Of a stretch of 17,457 bases of DNA, positions 8,538 through 15,845 are shown one piece after another; positions within the stretch are counted from its first letter, which is position 1, and every line of letters starts with the position of its first letter. The position numbers and the translations under genes are program-made. Source of the stretch: Spirochaetaceae bacterium (GTDB lineage Bacteria; Spirochaetota; Spirochaetia; SZUA-6; Fen-1364); assembly GCA_003141795.1 (NCBI GenBank), contig PLNO01000175.1:6597-24053 (forward strand). Direction: 5' to 3'. The notes beneath the pieces are model-generated. The model had not been told where the DNA came from and ran no database searches. It saw nothing but the letters and a program-made list of their open reading frames with translations.

Positions 8538-9815
8538 CTACTGGACGTTCGCCTGGTCGAGGGCGGCCGCGAACTGGGCAGGGGTGATCTTGTTCAGCGC
8601 CAGCTGCTCGACGAGGCTGGGAAGCTGGTTCATCCCCGCCGGCTTCAGGATCCGGCTGATCTGCACCATGCGCATGTCCGCCGTCGAGGCAAGCTGGATG
8701 TTCGCCGCGAGCTTGGTACCGGCCTGGGTCTGCTCGTCCGGCGTCAGGCTCAGCCTACTCGCGAAGATGTCCTTTCCCTTGACGGCAAAGTTCTTCATGA
8801 CCTTCTCCGAGGTGTACGCCTTCATGAAGTCAGCCACAGCGAGCTTCTGCGCGTCGCTCAGGCGGGCGCTCGCCGCCCACGGGGTGTTGGCGTCGGTGAC
8901 CACGAGCGACGGATCGCTCATCTTGAACCGGGGCGCTGGAGCCGCCACCGCCTGGGTCGGATCCTTCATCTGGCCGTCGAGAATGCCGATGAGCCAGGGG
9001 CCGTCCGCGATCACCGCAGTGCGCCCCGCGACGAAGTCCTGCACGCTGACCGCCCACTTGCCGCCGACCGCGTCCTGCGCCGCGTACTCGAAGAGCTTCT
9101 GCAGCATGGTCGCAGCCTGGACCATGGCAGGGGTGTTCAGCGGGCCGCCAAGCACGTTCGCGCCGCCGGCCTCGCCGGCGAAGTAGGTGAGGAGGTTCGT
9201 CGCGTGCCATGCGTCATCCGCGGTAAAGAGCGAGGCGGCGCCCACCCCTGCGCTCTTCAGCTTGTCCGCCATTGCGAAGAACTCGTCCCAGGTCCGGGGG
9301 ATGTCGGTGACACCGGCCTGCTGGAGCAAGGCCTTGTTGTAGTAGAAGATGACGGGGCCCTGCTCCATGGGGATGGCGAGGAGCTTGCCCTTGTAGCTCA
9401 TCGTGTCAAGGTCGCTCTGGTAGAAGCGGGCTTTCCACGCGGCGTCCATGTACGGCGTGAAGTCCATCAGCTGGCCGGACTCGAACAGGGACAGGTCATT
9501 CGGATTGTAGTTGAAGTAGAAGACGTCAGGCGGTTCCTTGGCGGCGACCATGGTTCGTATCTTCTGCTGCATGGGCTGCCAGTCGGCGAAGTAACTGAGC
9601 TCCACGGTGACCTTGCCGACATTCTGTTCGTTGTACTGCTTGACGAAATCCCGCAGTACTATCCCGCGAGCTTCCTGCGGCGTGAAATGGAAATAGACGG
9701 TGAATGTGACCGGCTTGCCCTTCGAGGGCTCGGCCTGTCCCGCTCCGAATACCGCGGCGCTGGCGCAGAGCATGAGTGCCGCGACCAGGACCGTGATGGC
9801 CTTTTGTGCTTTCAT
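8538..9815 (-). CDS. Sugar ABC transporter substrate-binding protein (CUT1 family)
   Basis: The 425-residue protein begins with a charged stretch and a hydrophobic core (residues 7-22), then FGAGQAEP, consistent with an exported binding protein. C17 could be a lipid-attachment site, but LMLC is a poor lipobox, so cleavage near residue 24-25 is as likely. Family landmarks include the FYYNKALLQQAG segment with TWDEFFAMADKL, and AVIADGPWLIG in the second lobe. It captures a sugar outside the inner membrane and delivers it to the two permeases that follow. ATG 9815 is chosen over an upstream in-frame start because GGGGAGGAAAG lies directly before it and the signal peptide starts there. The ligand cannot be told from sequence; neighbours suggest an arabinose-containing or other plant glycoside. 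Confidence 0.95.
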   Translation of the reverse strand: MKAQKAITVLVAALMLCASAAVFGAGQAEPSKGKPVTFTVYFHFTPQEARGIVLRDFVKQYNEQNVGKVTVELSYFADWQPMQQKIRTMVAAKEPPDVFYFNYNPNDLSLFESGQLMDFTPYMDAAWKARFYQSDLDTMSYKGKLLAIPMEQGPVIFYYNKALLQQAGVTDIPRTWDEFFAMADKLKSAGVGAASLFTADDAWHATNLLTYFAGEAGGANVLGGPLNTPAMVQAATMLQKLFEYAAQDAVGGKWAVSVQDFVAGRTAVIADGPWLIGILDGQMKDPTQAVAAPAPRFKMSDPSLVVTDANTPWAASARLSDAQKLAVADFMKAYTSEKVMKNFAVKGKDIFASRLSLTPDEQTQAGTKLAANIQLASTADMRMVQISRILKPAGMNQLPSLVEQLALNKITPAQFAAALDQANVQ

Positions 9816-9849
9816 CTTTCCTCCCCTTCCGGCGACTCCCGGCATCTTG

Positions 9850-9878
9850 ACTCTATGGCCAGGGAATTGTCCAAACAA
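9850..9878 (-). promoter_or_regulatory. Possible sigma70 promoter of the importer operon
   Basis: On the minus strand TTGTTT (9873-9878) is followed after 17 bases by TAGAGT (9850-9855), upstream of the binding-protein start. The match to consensus is moderate, and other arrangements are possible. Confidence 0.35.
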
Positions 9879-9944
9879 GCGGTCGAGGGTGAAGAAAATG
9901 AGGATAAAACCGACTTACGACCATGCGGGAAGCCGAAGGAGCGC

Positions 9945-9971
9945 GGTTGCCGCACGTCGCAGACGGCAACC
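9945..9971. repeat. Inverted repeat upstream of the importer operon
   Basis: GGTTGCCG (9945-9952) and CGGCAACC (9964-9971) form a perfect 8-base inverted repeat around an 11-base centre. It lies between the terminator at 9994-10016 and the putative importer promoter. It could be a regulator-binding site or an RNA hairpin; no T-run follows on either strand. Confidence 0.5.
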
Positions 9972-9993
9972 TCCGCTGTTGGCCGATGAAGCG

Positions 9994-10016
9994 AAAAAAG
10001 GCGCCCAAGGGGCGCC
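9994..10016 (-). terminator. Intrinsic terminator of the Gfo/Idh/MocA-isomerase unit
   Basis: Arms 10000-10006 (GGCGCCC) and 10010-10016 (GGGCGCC) form a perfect seven-pair GC stem with a three-base loop. On the minus strand it is followed by six T residues (9994-9999). It lies 44 bases after the stop of the isomerase gene and separates it from the importer operon. Confidence 0.85.
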
Positions 10017-10059
10017 CGGCACAGCATGGAAGCGGTGATCTGCGCGCCCCAGGGGGCGG

Positions 10060-11049
10060 CTATTTCTTCAACGCGCTGTCGAACGCGACGTTCGACGGGG
10101 AGAAGTTGATCTTGCGGACGAACTCCAGGGATTCCTTCGCTCCGAACTCCCTGTCCATTCCCGAGTCTTCCCATTCGACGGACAGCGGGCCGCCGTAGTT
10201 GGCCGCGTTCAGCTCCCGGATGATGTCCTCGAAGTTCACGCTTCCATGTCCGATCGAGCGGAAGTTCCATCCCCGGCGCGTGTCGCCGAACGTGATGTGG
10301 GAGCCGAGGATCCCCGACCGACCGTCCAGCGTGACGGCTGCGTCCTTCATATGGACGTGGTAGATCTTGTCCTTGAAGTCGTGGATGAACAGGTGCGGGG
10401 TCATTCCCTGCCAGATCAGGTGGCTGGGATCGAAGTTGAATCCCAGGGTGGGCCTGTTCTTGAACGTCGAAAGAAGGCGCTCCGCGGTGTAGTAGTCGTA
10501 GGCGATCTCGGTGGGATGCACCTCGAGGGCGAACTTCACCCCCGCGGCGTCGAACTCGTCGAAGATGGGCGACCAGAGCTTCAGGCTCTCCTGGAACGCT
10601 TCTTCCACCATCTCCTCCGAGGTCTGGGGGAAGGAGTAGAAATACTTCCAGACCGCGGATCCCATGAACCCCGTGACGACCTTGCAGCCCATGTTCTTTG
10701 CCGCCTTGGCCGCGTACTTCATCTCCTGGATGGCCCATTCACGGATCTTGGCCGGGTTGCCCTTCATGGCCGGAGGCGCGAAGTTGTCCAGGCGCGGATC
10801 GTAGAGGTCACCGACGCACTGACCGGCGAGGTGCGCACCCAGGGCCCAGCAGCCGAGGTTGTACTTCTTGAGTATCGCTTTCCTGTTCTCGACGTACGCG
10901 CTGTCGGTAGCTGCTTTCTTGACGTCCATGTGGTCGCCCCAGCAGGCGATCTCCACCCCGTCGTAGCCGAGCTCCCGGAACTTTTTGCACGCTTCTTCGA
11001 AGGGCAGGTCCGCCCACTGACCCGAAAAAATCGTCACTGGTCTTGGCAT
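10060..11049 (-). CDS. TIM-barrel sugar (phosphate) isomerase/epimerase, first copy
   Basis: The 329-residue protein belongs to the xylose-isomerase-like TIM-barrel (AP_endonuc_2) superfamily. Likely metal ligands are E176 (ALEVHP), D207 (FNFDPSH), H233 (HVHMKD) and E292 (VEWED), with H178 and H210 nearby. Members isomerise, epimerise or dehydrate sugars and often work with Gfo/Idh/MocA oxidoreductases; E. coli YcjR is a 3-keto-glucoside epimerase. Here the partner oxidoreductase gene is 34 bases upstream on the same strand. The start ATG has GGAGGAAAG before it. The substrate is not determined, and inosose dehydratase or hydroxypyruvate-isomerase-like roles are alternatives. Confidence 0.9.
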   Translation of the reverse strand: MPRPVTIFSGQWADLPFEEACKKFRELGYDGVEIACWGDHMDVKKAATDSAYVENRKAILKKYNLGCWALGAHLAGQCVGDLYDPRLDNFAPPAMKGNPAKIREWAIQEMKYAAKAAKNMGCKVVTGFMGSAVWKYFYSFPQTSEEMVEEAFQESLKLWSPIFDEFDAAGVKFALEVHPTEIAYDYYTAERLLSTFKNRPTLGFNFDPSHLIWQGMTPHLFIHDFKDKIYHVHMKDAAVTLDGRSGILGSHITFGDTRRGWNFRSIGHGSVNFEDIIRELNAANYGGPLSVEWEDSGMDREFGAKESLEFVRKINFSPSNVAFDSALKK

Positions 11050-11083
11050 CGCTCTTTCCTCCTATGGTGATCGTTTGGCCTGT

Positions 11084-12259
11084 TCAGAACTTCGTCCAGA
11101 CTGCGCCTTTTTTCGAGCTTTCGACGCAGCGCGTGATGAAACGGACCCCGTGCACACCCGCGCGAACGCTGGGGAAATCGAGATCGGCGTCCGTGAGCTT
11201 TTCTCCGGCCTTCTTTTTCAACAGTGCCACCTCGAAATTGCGGTACAGGTTGGAGAAGGCCTCGTAATAGCCCTCGGGGTGCCCTGAGGGGATGCGGCCG
11301 GTTTTGGCTGCGACATCGTAGAGGTAGCCGTTGCCGCGGCCGTAGGTCTCGACGGGCTTTCCCATCATCGCGACGCGGAGGTAGTTCGGGTTCTCCTGCA
11401 CCCATTCGATCGAGCCCTTGGAGCCGAAAACGCGGAAGGAGAGACCGTTTTCATGTCCGATCGCGACCTGGGAGCACCAGTAGACGCCGGTGGCCCCATT
11501 GGCGAAGCGCAGCATGATCGCCGCGTTGTCGTCCAGCGTGCGGCCTTTCACGAAGATGTCGAGGTTGGCGCACAGCTCCTTGATCTCCAAGCCCGTGACA
11601 TAGGAAAGCGTGTTCTCGATGTGGCTGCCGATGTCGCCGACGCAGTTGGAAATGCCGGTCTGGGCGGGGTCCGTCCTCCACCCCGCCTGACGCGAGCCTT
11701 CCTTCTCGATGGCCGTGGCGAGCCAGTCCTGGGGATATTCGCCCATGACGACACGGATATCGCCGATGTCGCCGCGGCGGATCATCTCCCGTGCCTGCTT
11801 CACCATGGCGTTGCCCGTGTAGACGTAGGTGACGGCGAAGAGGAGGCCCTTCGCATCCGCGAGCGCCGCGAGCTTCTCAGCGTCCTCCAGGGACGTGGTG
11901 AGAGGCTTGTCGCAGGCGACGTTGATCCCGTGCTCCAGGAAGACGCGCGCGATGTCGAAGTGAGACGCGTTCGGGGTGACGATCGACACGAAGTCGATCC
12001 CGTCCTTGCGCTTGGATTCCTTCTCCGCCATCTCCTGGTAGGTTGCGTAGACGCGATCCTTTTCGATGCCGAGCCCCGCTCCCGTCGCGCCATTGTTGGC
12101 CGCATTCCGGGAAAAGCTCCCCGCGACAAGGGTCGCGGTGTGGTCAAAGGTCGCCGCATGGCGATGCACGTCACCGATGAACGAACCCTGCCCGCCTCCG
12201 ACCATGCCGAAGCGAAGCACGCGCGGCGATGCGCCGCTCATTTCATTGCCTTCAATCAT
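11084..12259 (-). CDS. Gfo/Idh/MocA-family NAD(P)-dependent oxidoreductase
   Basis: The 391-residue protein has a Rossmann NAD(P)-binding motif at 21-29 (GGGQGSFIG), the catalytic-lysine motif CDKP at 116-119 (a DKP variant of EKP), and GDIGSH at 208-213 in the C-terminal substrate domain. The family oxidises sugar hydroxyls. Members with a similar GGGxGxFIG start often act in keto-sugar pathways, as E. coli YcjS does when oxidising C3 of glucosides. It is the first gene of a unit with the TIM-barrel epimerase downstream, consistent with oxidation followed by epimerisation. The start ATG has AAGGAG eight bases upstream (12268-12273), and a good promoter lies just before it. Confidence 0.94.
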   Translation of the reverse strand: MIEGNEMSGASPRVLRFGMVGGGQGSFIGDVHRHAATFDHTATLVAGSFSRNAANNGATGAGLGIEKDRVYATYQEMAEKESKRKDGIDFVSIVTPNASHFDIARVFLEHGINVACDKPLTTSLEDAEKLAALADAKGLLFAVTYVYTGNAMVKQAREMIRRGDIGDIRVVMGEYPQDWLATAIEKEGSRQAGWRTDPAQTGISNCVGDIGSHIENTLSYVTGLEIKELCANLDIFVKGRTLDDNAAIMLRFANGATGVYWCSQVAIGHENGLSFRVFGSKGSIEWVQENPNYLRVAMMGKPVETYGRGNGYLYDVAAKTGRIPSGHPEGYYEAFSNLYRNFEVALLKKKAGEKLTDADLDFPSVRAGVHGVRFITRCVESSKKGAVWTKF

Positions 12260-12289
12260 CGAGTCTGCTCCTTCATGAGGGTTGGCCCC

Positions 12290-12317
12290 ATTCTATGCCA
12301 AATCATTGAGGCGTCAA
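12290..12317 (-). promoter_or_regulatory. Sigma70-like promoter of the Gfo/Idh/MocA-isomerase unit
   Basis: On the minus strand TTGACG (12312-12317) and TAGAAT (12290-12295) are separated by 16 bases; each matches consensus at five of six positions. It lies directly after the terminator of the upstream gene and gives a leader of roughly 25 bases. Confidence 0.7.
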
Positions 12318-12320
12318 GAC

Positions 12321-12355
12321 AAAAAAAGGGCCAGGGAGCGGGGAATCCCTGGCCC
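12321..12355 (-). terminator. Strong intrinsic terminator of the OYE-like gene
   Basis: A perfect ten-pair stem, GGGCCAGGGA (12328-12337) with TCCCTGGCCC (12346-12355), has an eight-base loop. On the minus strand it is followed by seven T residues (12321-12327). It lies 15 bases after the stop codon. Confidence 0.93.
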
Positions 12356-12370
12356 GGAATCGGTTCCCGA

Positions 12371-13615
12371 CTATGTGTGCTTGGCGGCCAGATCGCCCTC
12401 TTGCTGCCTGATCGCCTTGAGGGCCTGGGAGTACTCCTTGCTGAACGTTGCACATCCGACGTTCTGCTGGCGGATGAGGAACTCGATGCAGTTGTCGCAC
12501 GCCGTGCACCACTTGATCTCCGAGTCCCGTTCCTCAAGGAGCTTCTTCGGGAGCTGACCGTCGGCCAGGGACTGGCGTCCGATGGCGACCATGTCGGTGA
12601 CCCGGTCCTTGATGTTCTTGTTCGCCCAGAACATGAGGGTATTCTCTTCCTTCTTGCGGGCCTGCAGCTGATTGTGGCCGTTGTTGAGGACCGAGTAGGC
12701 CGATCCGATGACGACGGTTTCCGGCTTCAGGGCGTCACGCACCGCTTTCTGGAACGTGAAGTGCAGGTAGCAGTCATCGGGCACGTGCTTGTCGGGCTGG
12801 GAAAGAGCGAGCGTGATAGACGGGCTTCCCGCCGAGACGATGATGAACTTCGCGCCGCGTGCCTCCATTCCCTTCACGAGCTGGATGGATTCCGAGATGT
12901 CCATGACGGGAGAGTCGGGTCCCGCGGATCCCTGGCCGCCGGGGAATCCTTCCCAGATGGAGACCTTGGAGCCCATGATGAACTTCGGGTCGTTGATCTC
13001 CTTGGCGATGCGCTCGTAGATGGCATAGGTGAAGCGCGTCCTGTTCTCGAAGGGTCCGCCGTACTTCCATTTGCGGTCATTGTAGGGCCTGAGGATCTGG
13101 GAATCGAAGTAGCCGTGGCAGTTCTTGAAGTCGATCCCGTCGGCGCCGCAGTCGTGCGCGATTTTCGCCGCGGCGACGAACTGATCGATCGTCTTCTCCA
13201 CGTACTCCTCGTCGATCACGTCGCCGCCGAATCCAGGGAGCGGTTTCACACAGACCCTGCGGGAGAAGTCGGTGTGGCTGAGCTCGCCGGAGTGGGTGAG
13301 CTGCCAGATCAGGAGCGGCTTGGGATTGACTTTGCGCAGCTCCGCAACGAACTTGGTCAGCGCCTTCTGGTTGCGTGGCATCACGGAGAGCTGGTACTTC
13401 CTGCTCCGCGATTCCCACTGGACGGTGATCGCCTCGAGGTCTATTAATCCAGCGCCGCCTTCGAAGAGGTTGTGGTAGCGCCTGAGGGTTTTTTCCGTGG
13501 GGTTGCCCTCACCATCGCCATCGCAGCATTCCATTGCGTTGATCATGAACCTGTTCTGCGCGGTCAGGTTGCCGATCTTGATCGGCTGGAAAACCGGGTC
13601 GTCTTTCCTGCTCAT
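12371..13615 (-). CDS. Old Yellow Enzyme-like FMN oxidoreductase with C-terminal Cys cluster
   Basis: The 414-residue protein has the FMN-binding TIM barrel of the OYE / 2,4-dienoyl-CoA reductase / trimethylamine dehydrogenase group: PVFQPIKIGNLTAQNRF near the start, then CHGYFDSQILRPYNDRK with YGG and ENRTRF. The substrate-pocket motif is K164-N-C-H167-G-Y, with Lys where classical OYEs have His and trimethylamine dehydrogenase has Tyr. C370, C373, C376 and C388 (CX2CX2CX11C) resemble the [4Fe-4S] site of dienoyl-CoA reductase (CX2CX3CX11C). The FAD/NADPH domains that follow in that enzyme are absent. It therefore needs an external electron partner or differs in chemistry. ATG 13615 is chosen for its AAGGAG ribosome-binding site; longer upstream frames lack one. 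The regulator gene upstream is on the same strand. Confidence 0.88.
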   Translation of the reverse strand: MSRKDDPVFQPIKIGNLTAQNRFMINAMECCDGDGEGNPTEKTLRRYHNLFEGGAGLIDLEAITVQWESRSRKYQLSVMPRNQKALTKFVAELRKVNPKPLLIWQLTHSGELSHTDFSRRVCVKPLPGFGGDVIDEEYVEKTIDQFVAAAKIAHDCGADGIDFKNCHGYFDSQILRPYNDRKWKYGGPFENRTRFTYAIYERIAKEINDPKFIMGSKVSIWEGFPGGQGSAGPDSPVMDISESIQLVKGMEARGAKFIIVSAGSPSITLALSQPDKHVPDDCYLHFTFQKAVRDALKPETVVIGSAYSVLNNGHNQLQARKKEENTLMFWANKNIKDRVTDMVAIGRQSLADGQLPKKLLEERDSEIKWCTACDNCIEFLIRQQNVGCATFSKEYSQALKAIRQQEGDLAAKHT

Positions 13616-13648
13616 CTCTCTCTCCTTCATTGGGGGTGGTAGGTGAGC

Positions 13649-13673
13649 AGTATCACTTGTTTTTGTCGATACT
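13649..13673. repeat. Inverted repeat upstream of the OYE-like gene, possible operator
   Basis: AGTATC (13649-13654) and GATACT (13668-13673) form a perfect six-base inverted repeat with a 13-base spacer in the 79-base gap before the OYE-like gene. It could be a site for the PAS-LuxR protein encoded next to it. The repeat is short, so chance is possible. Confidence 0.35.
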
Positions 13674-13694
13674 TGAATCCCAGAAATTTCTCTA

Positions 13695-14633
13695 TCAATT
13701 ACCAGGCATAACCTGGTATTTTCCGACCCTTGAAAGGTAGGATTGAAGCCTCTCCTCGGAGTTGGCAAGCCCGAGCTTCTTTCGGAGGTTTGCCCGGTGA
13801 TAGTCGACGGTTTTCATGGAAACGCACAACGCCTCGGAGATCTCCTTCGTCGACTTCCCTTCCCTGATCAGGCTGGCGATCTCCTGCTCCCTGTGGGTGA
13901 GCCCCCGGTCAGAGATGGAGAGAGCGTCGATGAAAGGCGACGTGATGGACTTCAGGCGCGAGGAGAGGAGCTCGAAATCCCCGAATCCCTCGGTCCCGGC
14001 GTAGCGCTGCTTCATGCGCTCGATCAGAGGCTCCACCAGGGAGCTGATGTTGCTCATGATGGCCTGCGCGAGCTTCTTCTCCGCCCGGTCACCCTGGCGG
14101 AGCACCACGTCCAGAGCGACCTCCTGCTCGCGCAGGGTCTGCTCCTGGAACTGGATCCTGCGCTTCAGGTTCTCCACGATGCGTTCTTCTTCCTTCAGGT
14201 CCGTGATGTCCCTGACGTATTCCAGGAGGCCGAACATCTTCTTGTTGTTGTCGTACAGGGGGAAGACCGAGAGCTCCTGCGTTCCCCGCGTGAGCCCTGA
14301 GCCCTCGTAGGGGACGACGCCGACATACGCCCTCCCCGACCGCAGAGCCGTGAGGGACGGGCAGTTCTCGCACGGCGTCGATCGGTCGTGGTAGATCTGG
14401 TAGCATTTGCTGCCCACGAGGGGGACCTTCGCTTCGTACCATCTCTCCATCGCGGTATTGACACCGAGCACGGTGAGATCCAGATCGAGCACGCTGATGC
14501 CGTCTTTGGAGCTGTTGAAGATGTAGGCGAAGAACTGGTCGAACTCCTCGAAAAGCTCCTTGCGCTCGCTCTCCGAGCTCGTGGCTGAGCTTCTCGAATG
14601 CAGCCAGCTCTTCAGGTACGACAGGTCGTTCAT
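13695..14633 (-). CDS. PAS-LuxR transcriptional regulator
   Basis: The 312-residue cytoplasmic regulator has a PAS domain (about residues 30-147), a helical, probably coiled-coil linker (143-190) and a LuxR-type HTH (about 244-305, with LTHREQEIASLIREGKSTKE and VDYHRANLRKKL). The PAS domain holds C77, C88 and C91 in KCYQIYHDRSTPCENCP. This cysteine arrangement recurs in PAS domains of anaerobes and may bind a metal or sense redox state. There is no receiver domain, so it is a one-component regulator. ATG 14633 is chosen because the longer frame would run into the divergent LacI-family gene. The OYE-like gene 79 bases downstream is the likeliest target. Confidence 0.9.
   Translation of the reverse strand: MNDLSYLKSWLHSRSSATSSESERKELFEEFDQFFAYIFNSSKDGISVLDLDLTVLGVNTAMERWYEAKVPLVGSKCYQIYHDRSTPCENCPSLTALRSGRAYVGVVPYEGSGLTRGTQELSVFPLYDNNKKMFGLLEYVRDITDLKEEERIVENLKRRIQFQEQTLREQEVALDVVLRQGDRAEKKLAQAIMSNISSLVEPLIERMKQRYAGTEGFGDFELLSSRLKSITSPFIDALSISDRGLTHREQEIASLIREGKSTKEISEALCVSMKTVDYHRANLRKKLGLANSEERLQSYLSRVGKYQVMPGN
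13700..13718. repeat. Perfect inverted repeat at the end of the PAS-LuxR gene
   Basis: TACCAGG (13700-13706) and CCTGGTA (13712-13718) flank a five-base loop within the last codons of the gene. On the minus strand no T-run follows, so termination is unlikely. On the plus strand TTTT follows at 13719-13722, but no plus-strand gene ends here. Confidence 0.45.
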
Positions 14634-14650
14634 GGTCGGCCCCCGTTTCA

Positions 14651-14679
14651 ATTGTACTAGGAGTTTTACCCAGAGTCGA
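14651..14679 (-). promoter_or_regulatory. Possible sigma70 promoter of the PAS-LuxR gene
   Basis: On the minus strand TCGACT (14674-14679) and TACAAT (14651-14656) are 17 bases apart. The -10 box is good and the -35 box moderate. It sits back to back with the LacI-family gene promoter. Confidence 0.4.
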
Positions 14680-14712
14680 CTGAAAGGCGACCTCACCGGG
14701 AAGGAATTTCTC

Positions 14713-14740
14713 TTGACAACCGGTGGATCGGTGCTATCAT
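14713..14740 (+). promoter_or_regulatory. Sigma70 promoter of the LacI-isomerase-dehydrogenase operon
   Basis: A perfect TTGACA (14713-14718) is followed after 16 bases by TATCAT (14735-14740), five of six to consensus. The expected transcription start, near 14747, falls inside the palindrome at 14743-14754. Confidence 0.8.
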
Positions 14741-14742
14741 AA

Positions 14743-14754
14743 GAAACCGGTTTC
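14743..14754. promoter_or_regulatory. LacI-family operator
   Basis: GAAACCGGTTTC is a perfect 12-base palindrome with a central CG, the form typical of LacI/GalR-family operators. It lies just after the -10 box, where bound repressor would block transcription. The core ACCGGT also occurs at 14719-14724 in the promoter spacer, a possible second contact. Autoregulation by the gene that follows is inferred. Confidence 0.75.
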
Positions 14755-14778
14755 ACTGTCTGTAAATCGGGACACACC

Positions 14779-15807
14779 GTGAAGGTCACAATAAACGATA
14801 TCGCCAAGATCACCAACGTTTCCAAGAGCACCATCTCCCGGGTGCTGAACGAGTCGGGACCCGTCTCGGAGCATACGCGCAATGTGGTGGTAAAGGCCAT
14901 CAAGTCCCTCAACTATCACCCGAACGAGATCGCCCGCAGCCTCTCTCTCAAGAAGACGCACACCATCGGGCTCATCGTCGAGGACATCCGAAATCCGTGG
15001 TACGCCCAGGCCTGCTGGTTCGCGGAGCGCATCTTCCGCAAGGACGAATACCGCACGGTGATCTGCAACGCGGACAATGACCCCGAGCAGGAGGGCTACC
15101 TCCTCAACATGATGAAGTTCCGCAACGTGGAGGGCATCCTCTGCATCGGCATGCAGGAGGACGCCACGGGCATCCTGAACTTCAAGTCCCGGGAGGACAT
15201 CCCCATCGCGCTCGTGGACCGTGAGATAAAGGGCTACAACATCCACACGGTGAACTTCGACAACGTCTACGGGGGGCAGCTCGTCGTCGACTACCTGTTC
15301 TCCCTCGGGCATACGGAGATCGCCTTCCTCACCTCGGGGTTCACCGACGCGGAGCGCAGCAGGCAGGAGGGTTACATCGCGGCCTTCCGCAACAAGGGCA
15401 TTCCCGTGCCCAAGGGCTACATCATCACGCAGCCCGAGGAGACGTGGCACCAGGGGGAGTGCCCGGGCCTCGTGGCGCTCATGAAGCGCAGCCACAGGCC
15501 CACCGCGCTTTTCGCCTCCAATGACTTCAAGGCACTGCAGGCCCTCAAGCTGCTGCGCAAGAACAACATCAACGTGCCGTCCGACGTCTCCCTCGTGGGA
15601 TATGACGACATCGAGGCGGACTGCATGGTATTCCCGAGCCTGACCACGGTGCACCAGCCCATCGACAAGATGATCGAGCTGGGCGCCCGCATGCTTCTGG
15701 ACCTGATCCACGATTCGGGACGCAAGGTGGAAAAGAAGATCCTGCGGCCGTGGCTCGTGGAGAGGGAATCGACACGGCGCATCGACGAACGGCCCGCCTC
15801 GGCGTAG
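14779..15807 (+). CDS. LacI-family transcriptional repressor
   Basis: The 342-residue protein has the LacI HTH and hinge (residues 1-60: TINDIAKITNVSKSTISRVL, then NYHPNEIARSL), followed by a periplasmic-binding-protein-like sensor domain (from IGLIVEDIRNPWY to the VGYDDIE and TTVHQP motifs). It should bind a palindromic operator and release it on binding a sugar. A fitting operator lies in its own promoter. The start is GTG 14779 with a weak ribosome-binding site, which is common for low-level repressors. It heads a likely operon with the second isomerase gene, 38 bases downstream. Confidence 0.95.
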   Translation: MKVTINDIAKITNVSKSTISRVLNESGPVSEHTRNVVVKAIKSLNYHPNEIARSLSLKKTHTIGLIVEDIRNPWYAQACWFAERIFRKDEYRTVICNADNDPEQEGYLLNMMKFRNVEGILCIGMQEDATGILNFKSREDIPIALVDREIKGYNIHTVNFDNVYGGQLVVDYLFSLGHTEIAFLTSGFTDAERSRQEGYIAAFRNKGIPVPKGYIITQPEETWHQGECPGLVALMKRSHRPTALFASNDFKALQALKLLRKNNINVPSDVSLVGYDDIEADCMVFPSLTTVHQPIDKMIELGARMLLDLIHDSGRKVEKKILRPWLVERESTRRIDERPASA

Positions 15808-15845
15808 CCGCAGGTTGACCATATACACTACGAGGAGGTGTCTTC

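Noticed and set aside
8439..9989. A 516-residue open frame on the plus strand opposite the binding-protein gene
   Set aside because: The minus strand encodes a clear ABC binding protein with signal peptide and ribosome-binding site; the opposite frame has no recognisable domain.
11453..13447. A 664-residue open frame on the plus strand, antisense to the Gfo/Idh/MocA and OYE-like genes
   Set aside because: It runs through a clear minus-strand promoter and terminator, lies antisense to two well recognised genes, and its translation shows no family motifs. Such frames are common in GC-rich DNA.
13616..13768. Upstream extension of the OYE-like gene into the end of the PAS-LuxR gene
   Set aside because: The family's normal start (KDDPVFQPIKIG) and a good ribosome-binding site fit ATG 13615; the extension has neither.
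14634..14912. Upstream extension of the PAS-LuxR gene
   Set aside because: It would overlap the divergent LacI-family gene and its promoter, and the added residues do not resemble a domain.
14737..15828. A 363-residue open frame on the minus strand opposite the LacI-family gene
   Set aside because: It is antisense to an unambiguous LacI-family gene and starts without a ribosome-binding site or domain support.
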